Source of the DNA: JAVZGQ01 sp038998365
Lineage (GTDB): Archaea; Aenigmatarchaeota; Aenigmatarchaeia; CG10238-14; SCSR01
Direction of reading: 5' to 3'
Assembly (NCBI GenBank): GCA_038998365.1
Contig: JAVZHJ010000026.1
Coordinates: 1 to 9,922, forward strand
DNA length: 9,922 nucleotides
Shown: piece after piece, positions 4,581-9,922 of the stretch
Layout: the number at the start of each line of letters is the position of its first letter
How positions within the stretch are numbered: position 1 is the stretch's first letter
Notes under the pieces: model-generated
Seen by the model: only the letters and a program-made list of their open reading frames with translations
The model's database searches: none
Told to the model about the DNA's origin: nothing
Position numbers and translations under genes: made by a program

Positions 4581-4605
4581 TTTTAAGGTTTTATTACTAA
4601 TAGGT

Positions 4606-5595
4606 ATGAAAATGAATTGGAAGCTTTTGTTGATAATCGCTTCAGTTATTGGAATAATCATCTTGACAAACTTTGTTCAGTTTGTTCAAGCCCCTAGACC
4701 TTTGAGAGGTTTTGTTATTGGTTTACCAGAAATGGTTGATGCTTCTCCTGGGAGAACTGTAATGATAAACGGAACAATTTTGAACACTGGCTATTATTGG
4801 CTTCGTGACTTCAACATTTCAGTTTCAGGCTTACCAGAAGACTTTGAAGTTAAAGTCATTCCTGAAAAATTTGAAGCTGTGAGGATTTTGAGGGAATGGA
4901 ATCCTCAGCAAGGAGTTTATCGTGTTCCTGAAAAATTTTGGATCGAGATAAAAGTTCCTGAAAATGTCACAGGAGCTTTTCTTATTGAGGTTAAAGGGAA
5001 AGAATGGTGGAGTTGGAAGAAAGTTGAAAATTCAACAAAATTTGTTTTGAGAGTTTCTGTGCCACCAAAACTTTCAATTTCTGAAATAGAAGTCCCAGAA
5101 GAAGTTTTTGAGTTCAAACCTTTCAACATAAGCTTTGAAGTGAAGAATGAAGGCTTGGGCAATTGGCCAGTTTCCTTGAAAGTAATTGCTCCAGAAGATT
5201 GGGAAGTTGAGCCTGAAGTTCAGAACTTAACTGTTAATGCAAGCTCATCTGAAAAAGTTGTTTTCAGCTTAACACCAACAAATGCAAGCGGCAACATTTC
5301 AATTTTCATGGAATATCCTTACAGATCAGAAATTCTGAATTTGACCAAGCTTGGACCTATGATAGTTCCAACTAAAGAAGAAGTTGTTGAAAAGATAGAA
5401 ATGCCTACAGCTTTCATTGCTTTGGCAGATTTTGTGAAAGCAAATCCTGTTGTTACTATAATTGCGATAATTTTGCTGATAATAATCTTCTGGAATGTTT
5501 GGCAGATTGTTAAGCAAGTTAGCTTCAAGAAATCAAGGAAAAAGCCTGAAGAGATTGTTGAAGTTAATCCAAAAGTCAACCAAGCTTTGAAATGA
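4606..5595 (+). CDS. Membrane-anchored surface protein with two Ig-like (NEW3-type) domains
   Basis: 329 residues. An N-terminal hydrophobic segment (6-24) acts as signal or anchor. Two beta-sandwich domains follow at about 35-152 and 155-250. A second membrane helix lies at about 281-302, followed by a short basic tail (FKKSRKKPEE and onward) on the cytoplasmic side. GLPEDFEVKV (75-84) and APEDWEVEPE (195-204), followed by an NLTVNASSSEKVVFSL-type strand pair, resemble the NEW3 domain of COG1470-like archaeal exported proteins. Ten N-x-S/T sequons lie between the two membrane segments, consistent with an extracellular N-glycosylated region. ATG 4606 is set by the TATA spacing; ATG at 4612 is an alternative. 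It opens a run of three surface-protein genes that share an upstream palindrome. A structural or envelope-organising role is likely, but the specific function is unknown. Confidence 0.8.
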   Translation: MKMNWKLLLIIASVIGIIILTNFVQFVQAPRPLRGFVIGLPEMVDASPGRTVMINGTILNTGYYWLRDFNISVSGLPEDFEVKVIPEKFEAVRILREWNPQQGVYRVPEKFWIEIKVPENVTGAFLIEVKGKEWWSWKKVENSTKFVLRVSVPPKLSISEIEVPEEVFEFKPFNISFEVKNEGLGNWPVSLKVIAPEDWEVEPEVQNLTVNASSSEKVVFSLTPTNASGNISIFMEYPYRSEILNLTKLGPMIVPTKEEVVEKIEMPTAFIALADFVKANPVVTIIAIILLIIIFWNVWQIVKQVSFKKSRKKPEEIVEVNPKVNQALK

Positions 5596-5616
5596 GTTTT
5601 CTATTGAATAGAAAAC
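5596..5616. promoter_or_regulatory. Shared upstream palindrome, copy 2 (perfect 21 bp)
   Basis: A perfect inverted repeat around the central G at 5606, with 10-bp arms (GTTTTCTATT / AATAGAAAAC). It begins directly after the stop codon of the upstream gene and lies 10-20 bases before the TATA box of the 5687 gene. The core CTATTGAATAG matches copies at 4531 and 8908. It could be an operator for the 5687 gene or a 3'-end signal for the previous one. Confidence 0.5.
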
Positions 5617-5625
5617 AGCTTAAAA

Positions 5626-5633
5626 CATATAAG
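5626..5633 (+). promoter_or_regulatory. TATA box for the 5687-8875 gene
   Basis: CATATAAG, predicting transcription from about 5658 and a leader of about 28 bases. GCTTAAAAC at 5618-5626 is an alternative. Confidence 0.45.
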
Positions 5634-5660
5634 TTTTAACATCCTATTAATTAACAGTTT

Positions 5661-5679
5661 AAAGGTCCAGAGTGTAAAG
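5661..5679 (+). promoter_or_regulatory. Conserved 5'-leader element, copy 1
   Basis: AAAGGTCCAGAGTGT plus AAAG. It matches 8995-9013 at 18 of 19 positions and lies at the predicted 5' end of the mRNA in both cases. It does not look like a normal Shine-Dalgarno site. GTGAT at 5679-5683, just before GTG 5687, could serve as one. Confidence 0.5.
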
Positions 5680-5686
5680 TGATTTT

Positions 5687-8600
5687 GTGGTTGAAAAACT
5701 GAAGAACAAAATTTTATTTTTACTCTTAGCTTCGCTTCTATTTCTATTCTTTAGTGGCTCAGCTCTTGCTACAATTTCAAGCTTTTATCCAACTAGCGGA
5801 ATAGACAAAAGCGGATATCCACAAGAACCAAGCTACACTTTATCATATTACGATTTAACAAAATTAAGTGCAAGCGACAATCAGAGATATGGCTCAAGGT
5901 ACATTTGGAATTTGCCAGATTACAACGATAACAGATACATTGAATTTGTTTTCTCACCAAACTTGCCTATTGGCACGCTCATACACAACGCAAATTTGTA
6001 TTTTGAGTGGCAAAGAAGCTCAAGCTATGTTCAAGCGGCAAGGATAAGAGTTTGGGATCAAAGTGCAAGCACATGGAGAATTTTTTCTTTCAGTGTGCCT
6101 TCTGTTGGCTATGACAAGATGGAAGTGATTGATCTTTCTCCTTACATCAACACGCTAGAAGATGTTAACAACTTCAAGCTTCAGTTTCAAGCTAGAGATA
6201 GTTCTTGTTATAATGGAGGCTACACTTTCCATGATTTGGTTGAGCTCAAGTTGAATTACACTTTACCTGAATGCTACACTGATGAAGACTGTGATGATAA
6301 TAATGAGTGCACTTCTGAAGTTTGTCAAGATTATCGTTGCATAAGAACAAACTTGCCTGCAAGCACGCCTTGTGAAAAAGATGGCTTATTCTGCACAGTA
6401 GACCATTGTGATGGTCAAGGAAATTGTGTCTATCTTGAGCCTTATGATTGTGTTGATGTTATAGATTGCACGATAGATTATTGTGATGAAGAGAATGATC
6501 GATGCGTTCACCAGCCTGATGATTCTTACTGTGATGATGGTTTGTGGTGCAATGGATTCGAAACCTGCAGTGTTTTAGCAGGATGCAAGCCCGGAATACC
6601 AGTAGATTGCAGTGAAAACAACATACCAGGAATAGCAACTTGTACTTATGATCCTGATGGAAATCCATTCACTTGGGATTTCAGGAATCCTTTCACGAGC
6701 AATTGTGTTGAGTTAGGAAATAATCAAGGCTATTGTACAATAGGAATTTCAACCATAACTCATACTTGTGCTGATGATGATTTGGAAGACACTGTTCCTT
6801 TAGGAGGGTGTGGTGCTGAGTGTGATGAAAATAAAGATTGCTTGTGTCCAGAAGATGAATGCGTAGGCAGCGATTTCTATGATTATCCTGATTTTGGTCT
6901 CTGTTTGTCTGATTGTACTTGCGATGTTAGAACAGATGATTGCAACCCATGCCATCCAACAATTCATCTCAATGATCCAAGATGTTATTATTGTGGTGAT
7001 GGTGAAGTTAATCCTGGCGAAGAGTGTGAGCTTCCAGGAACAAGTAATAATGAATACTGTAGCCAAACAACAACAACTTGTGATGGACACAAATTAGGAA
7101 CAAGGGACGAATTTGGAAATTGCGATGCTGCTTGTGGTTGTGTTTATGATAGCTTCACTTTTGCTTGTGTGAAAGATCAGTGTGGGGCTGAATGTAGCTC
7201 TGATGCTGATTGTGGAGAAGATGGTTGGTATGCAATAAGCGAGTGGAATTATTCTCACAATAATTGCAGCAGATGCAGAATGGAAGAATATCGTGATTAT
7301 TACTGCTCGGAAGATTGCATGTGTGGTTATGCTGTGATTGAAACAAGAGAATATTGTGAGCCAGTTAATGAAGGAGAAGTTTGTAAAGTAAGTCCTTACG
7401 ATTGCAAAGATGCTTGTACTAAAGGACAAAGAGAGTATGTTTGCTCTCAAGGAGCTTGTGTTTTCAATAGGTGGATTAATTTGGAAGCATGCAATCCTTA
7501 CCTTTGTGACATAAACTGCGGAAATGCTTTCTGCTCTCAAGTTTGTTCTTTTGCTTGTGGTGCACAATGTGAAAAAGATAGCGATTGCCAAAGCTACTGT
7601 CAAGGCAACATAAGATATTATTCTGGAGATTGTTTATCAAACTGCAGTTGCAGCTATCAGACGCAAGATTGTAGCGAGCTGAGTGGGTGGAATGCTACTG
7701 AAGAGACTAGATGGGTTGATGTTGATGTTTGCACTGAGAAAGAGCAGAGAAAAGAAGTCTACTTAGATTATTCTTGTGTTGCTAATGGTGAAGCAAGCTG
7801 TGTTTATGAAATTACTGATACAAGATGGGTTGATACTGGCAACACAAGAGAGAAAGAAGATGAAGTTGGTCCAGAAGTTAGAAAAATAAGCGTTAATCCA
7901 GACCCAACTTCTTGCAACTTGAAAACTTATGGAAATGCAAGCTTGTGGGATTGTCATGTCATTGCTTATGCAGAATATTTCATAAACCAAGAGCCTGTTT
8001 GCCCTGAGCCAGGGACAGGAAAGCCAATGCAAGCTTTAGATGGAGCTTTCGATGAAAATGAAGAAGATGTTTGGGCTGAGATAGAGAAGCCTTGTGCTAG
8101 TGGAGTTTACAATTTCTGGGTTAGAGCCAAAGATGAATTTGGAAATTGGGGTGATTGCATTTCATACACTTTTGTTCTTGGTAATGTTCCACCTACAGTT
8201 TATGATGTAAGAGTTGAAGGAAGAAATGTTTACGCTACAATAGACAGCAATGTCATGTTGCTGAAAATAATAGGAGCGGAATTTTTCATTGATAGAAACA
8301 CTCCAGTTGGTGGAGGTTTTGTGATGAACGCAAGCGATGGTAATTTTGATGAGAGCAGGGAAGATGTTGTTGGCACAATTCCAGAAGATGTTTGGAACAG
8401 GTTGAGCTTAGGCCAACACACTGTTTATGTTCATGGTAGAGATGCTGCGATGAACTGGGGCAATTTTGGAACTGCAACTTTCACGAAGACAACAGGCGGA
8501 AGCTCGGAAGGTGGAAGTGGCTCAAGTGGAGGCTCAAGTTCAAGCTCTTCTAGTAGCTCTGGAGGTGGGATGATTTTGCCATTAGCAACACCAACGACCA

Positions 8601-8875
8601 CTTTGCCAGCCACACCAACCACTTTGCCTTCAACTCAAAGCTCTGGAGCTTCGAGCTCAAGCAGCGAAAGCTTAACCACAACTCCACAAGAATCTGAAGA
8701 AGTTGCAGAGTTGACAGAAGAAAGCTCGGAGCAAGAAACTAACAAAATAAATTTCATGGGAATGTTTGCAGCTTTTGAAGGAGCAACGAATTATATTTTC
8801 TTGATAGTTCTTGCTATCCTTGCTGTGATTTCAACAATAGCAAGGATGAAAGTTTCTCCAGGTAGACCGGAATGA
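5687..8875 (+). CDS. Giant Cys-rich surface protein with Ser/Thr stalk and C-terminal membrane anchor
   Basis: 1062 residues. A signal peptide covers 1-28 (ending GSALA). Residues 30-194 form a Cys-poor beta-sandwich-like domain. Residues 196-705 are strongly Cys-rich. The first part (196-320) has C-x-x-D-x-C units such as CYTDEDCDDNNEC and DCTIDYCDEENDRC. Three modules then begin CGAEC, CGAEC and CGAQC at 375, 499 and 624, a period of 124-125 residues. Two Ig-like repeats with AE(Y/F)FI...DG(A/N)FDE..EDV...NWG start at 762 and 864. Residues 935-1018 are a Gly/Ser run then a Thr/Pro/Ser/Glu stalk, probably O-glycosylated. A membrane helix at 1035-1052 and a short basic tail end the protein. 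I chose GTG 5687 because a stop lies upstream in frame and the signal peptide starts there. It is likely a disulfide-stabilised adhesin or contact protein at the cell surface (inference). The exact family was not recognised. Confidence 0.85.
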   Translation: MVEKLKNKILFLLLASLLFLFFSGSALATISSFYPTSGIDKSGYPQEPSYTLSYYDLTKLSASDNQRYGSRYIWNLPDYNDNRYIEFVFSPNLPIGTLIHNANLYFEWQRSSSYVQAARIRVWDQSASTWRIFSFSVPSVGYDKMEVIDLSPYINTLEDVNNFKLQFQARDSSCYNGGYTFHDLVELKLNYTLPECYTDEDCDDNNECTSEVCQDYRCIRTNLPASTPCEKDGLFCTVDHCDGQGNCVYLEPYDCVDVIDCTIDYCDEENDRCVHQPDDSYCDDGLWCNGFETCSVLAGCKPGIPVDCSENNIPGIATCTYDPDGNPFTWDFRNPFTSNCVELGNNQGYCTIGISTITHTCADDDLEDTVPLGGCGAECDENKDCLCPEDECVGSDFYDYPDFGLCLSDCTCDVRTDDCNPCHPTIHLNDPRCYYCGDGEVNPGEECELPGTSNNEYCSQTTTTCDGHKLGTRDEFGNCDAACGCVYDSFTFACVKDQCGAECSSDADCGEDGWYAISEWNYSHNNCSRCRMEEYRDYYCSEDCMCGYAVIETREYCEPVNEGEVCKVSPYDCKDACTKGQREYVCSQGACVFNRWINLEACNPYLCDINCGNAFCSQVCSFACGAQCEKDSDCQSYCQGNIRYYSGDCLSNCSCSYQTQDCSELSGWNATEETRWVDVDVCTEKEQRKEVYLDYSCVANGEASCVYEITDTRWVDTGNTREKEDEVGPEVRKISVNPDPTSCNLKTYGNASLWDCHVIAYAEYFINQEPVCPEPGTGKPMQALDGAFDENEEDVWAEIEKPCASGVYNFWVRAKDEFGNWGDCISYTFVLGNVPPTVYDVRVEGRNVYATIDSNVMLLKIIGAEFFIDRNTPVGGGFVMNASDGNFDESREDVVGTIPEDVWNRLSLGQHTVYVHGRDAAMNWGNFGTATFTKTTGGSSEGGSGSSGGSSSSSSSSSGGGMILPLATPTTTLPATPTTLPSTQSSGASSSSSESLTTTPQESEEVAELTEESSEQETNKINFMGMFAAFEGATNYIFLIVLAILAVISTIARMKVSPGRPE
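6809..7798 (+). repeat. Three long Cys-rich protein modules (period about 125 residues)
   Basis: Modules open with CGA(E/Q)C-x5-DC at residues 375, 499 and 624 (bases 6809, 7181, 7556). Within them C-x-C and DYYC/DYSC-type segments recur (for example EYRDYYCSEDCMCGY and YLDYSCVANGEASCVYE). The spacing is regular, but the interior sequences have diverged strongly. Confidence 0.6.
7970..8460 (+). repeat. Two Ig-like protein repeats (period about 102 residues)
   Basis: Residues from 762 and from 864 share AE(Y/F)FI, a Gly/Pro loop, a Met-x-A-x-DG-x-FDE-x-x-EDV block, a G-(V/H) turn before a strand with V-x-(A/G)-(K/R)D, and a closing NWG. They resemble surface Ig-like or filamin-type repeats. 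Confidence 0.6.
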
Positions 8876-8907
8876 GAAAAAATTTAGGTGAGATGGGAAG
8901 GATGTAT

Positions 8908-8918
8908 CTATCCAATAG
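8908..8918. promoter_or_regulatory. Shared upstream palindrome, copy 3
   Basis: CTATCCAATAG followed by six A. It matches the copies at 4531 and 5601 with one or two changes and lies 33 bases after the 8875 stop and 96 bases before ATG 9014. Confidence 0.4.
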
Positions 8919-8958
8919 AAAAAATTGCAGCTTTGCTTTTAAAGCTTTCGATATTAAA

Positions 8959-8967
8959 GATTTAAAG
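8959..8967 (+). promoter_or_regulatory. TATA box for the gene at 9014
   Basis: GATTTAAAG with TTTAAAG at 8961-8967. It predicts a start near 8992 and a leader of about 22 bases, most of which is the conserved element at 8995-9013. Confidence 0.55.
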
Positions 8968-8994
8968 TTTAGGTTGCTATTATTTGTTAGTTGA

Positions 8995-9013
8995 AAAGGT
9001 CCAGAGTGTGAAG
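8995..9013 (+). promoter_or_regulatory. Conserved 5'-leader element, copy 2
   Basis: AAAGGTCCAGAGTGT plus GAAG, ending immediately before ATG 9014. It differs at one position from 5661-5679. Its position about three bases after the predicted transcription start is the same as in the 5687 gene. Confidence 0.5.
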
Positions 9014-9922
9014 ATGAAGATGAATAAAGGATTGGCAAAAGGAATAGCAAAAATTTCTTTAATAGTTTTAGTTCTTGCAGCTTTTGGAATTTTTGTTTTG
9101 AATTTTGTTTTACCAAGTTTTGCTGATGAAGCTAGAATTTGGACTGATAAAGAAGATTACACACCAGACGAAACTGTTTTGATTTCTGGTGAAGGGTTTA
9201 CTGCTGCAAGTGAATCAAATCCTGTACAAATAAAAATTACAAGACCAGATGGTAATGTTATAGAATGTCCTGATGATTATTGGTGTCCTGATGCTTTGCC
9301 AACTACAAGCTCCTTTTCAAATTATCCTTATAAACTGAACGGAATTTTAGGGACTTATACTGTTGAAGCAAGTGATGAGGTAAATTATGCGAGCACAAGT
9401 TTTACTGATAAACCGATTTTCTCTGTAACAATTATATATCCATCATATTTAGTAGCCGCACCTCTTCCCGTTAGAGTTAATGGTAGTTGGAGTGTTACCG
9501 ATACTCCAGGTCAATTATCTAGTTACAATGTTCAGATAGAATGGGGTGATGGAAATATTACTCATAAGGTGAACATTAACAGAACTGGAAGTGGACAAGG
9601 TGGGAATTCCGCAGGAACATTTGATACTCAACCAATAAGTGGATGTGATGGAGTAGATGATGATTGTAATTTAGGAACTTTTGATCATTATTATAACACT
9701 ACAGTTAGTGGATGTGGTCCTTTCAATATTACGGTAAAATTATATCATCAAAACCCACCTGGTGCAGAAGCAGGTGATGCGGTGGCAAGCACATTAATCT
9801 ATGTTCAAGAGATTTGTAATAATGGAGTAGATGACGACTGTGATGGTTTAATAGATTGTGCTGATTCCGATTGTTTAGAAAGTATTTATTGTCCCTGTTT
9901 AGTTACTGTTTACACAAACAGA
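9014..9922 (+). CDS. Secreted surface protein with PKD-like and MopE-like motifs (3' part outside window)
   Basis: The frame is open from ATG 9014 to the last base: 303 codons, no stop, so the C-terminus is missing. A signal peptide or anchor covers 1-37 (hydrophobic 14-33, ending LPSFA). Residues 40-115 contain TDKEDYTPDETVLISGEGF, a beta-domain pattern seen in exported proteins that bind polymers or partners. QIEWGDG at 174-180, followed by HYYNTTVSGCGPFNITVKLY, is PKD-like. CDGVDDDC at 211-218 and CNNGVDDDCDGLIDC at 268-282 match the MopE-type putative metal-binding motif (C-x-x-G-x-D-x-D-C-D-G), rich in Asp that could bind Ca2+. ATG 9020 is an alternative start. Shared palindrome and leader with the 5687 gene suggest joint expression at the surface. 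The rest of the protein probably resembles the upstream Cys-rich gene (inference). Confidence 0.8.
   Translation, partial: MKMNKGLAKGIAKISLIVLVLAAFGIFVLNFVLPSFADEARIWTDKEDYTPDETVLISGEGFTAASESNPVQIKITRPDGNVIECPDDYWCPDALPTTSSFSNYPYKLNGILGTYTVEASDEVNYASTSFTDKPIFSVTIIYPSYLVAAPLPVRVNGSWSVTDTPGQLSSYNVQIEWGDGNITHKVNINRTGSGQGGNSAGTFDTQPISGCDGVDDDCNLGTFDHYYNTTVSGCGPFNITVKLYHQNPPGAEAGDAVASTLIYVQEICNNGVDDDCDGLIDCADSDCLESIYCPCLVTVYTNR

Noticed and set aside
6800..7603. Minus-strand open frames opposite the Cys-rich gene
   Set aside because: These are shadow frames created by the biased codon use (TGT, GAT, AAT) of the real gene; their products are low-complexity Ile/Thr/Ser.

Overview
The window looks like a piece of an AT-rich archaeal chromosome. 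The evidence is TTTAAA/TTTATA-type TATA boxes about 31-32 bases before several start codons (leaderless or nearly leaderless mRNAs), secreted proteins dense in N-glycosylation sequons, and the ArvA-ArvB-ArvC (OapABC) trio, which is an archaeal, mainly euryarchaeal/DPANN, gene set. Small genes, many unknown proteins and very large Cys-rich surface proteins suggest a DPANN-like lineage; this placement is inference.

Layout. 1-276 is the C-terminal end of a P-type cation ATPase. 330-952 holds two small secreted or membrane-anchored, sequon-rich unknowns. 999-2456 is a tight operon: Era-like GTPase (ArvA), DUF2073 protein (ArvB/OapB) and zinc-ribbon protein (ArvC/OapC). 2457-2879 has no convincing protein gene. 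It contains a strong candidate structured RNA on the + strand, with perfect 10- and 11-bp stems, a nested hairpin and two tandem stem-loops carrying the same 12-nt loop motif. 2880-3239 (minus) and 3298-3828 (plus) are divergent unknown genes with overlapping promoters. 3869-4117 encodes a small coiled-coil protein, and 4192-4497 a small winged-helix regulator with a likely operator at its promoter.

From 4606 onward the window is devoted to the cell surface: a two-domain Ig-like membrane protein (4606-5595), a 1062-residue Cys-rich, stalked, membrane-anchored protein (5687-8875), and the first 303 codons of a secreted protein with PKD-like and MopE-like metal-binding motifs (9014 to the window end). 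These three genes share an upstream palindrome, CTATTNAATAG-like followed by an A-run. The last two also share a near-identical 19-nt block at the predicted 5' end of their mRNAs, which suggests co-regulation.

The most interesting unexplained items are the structured RNA after the vesicle-associated ArvABC operon and the shared promoter/leader elements of the surface-protein genes.
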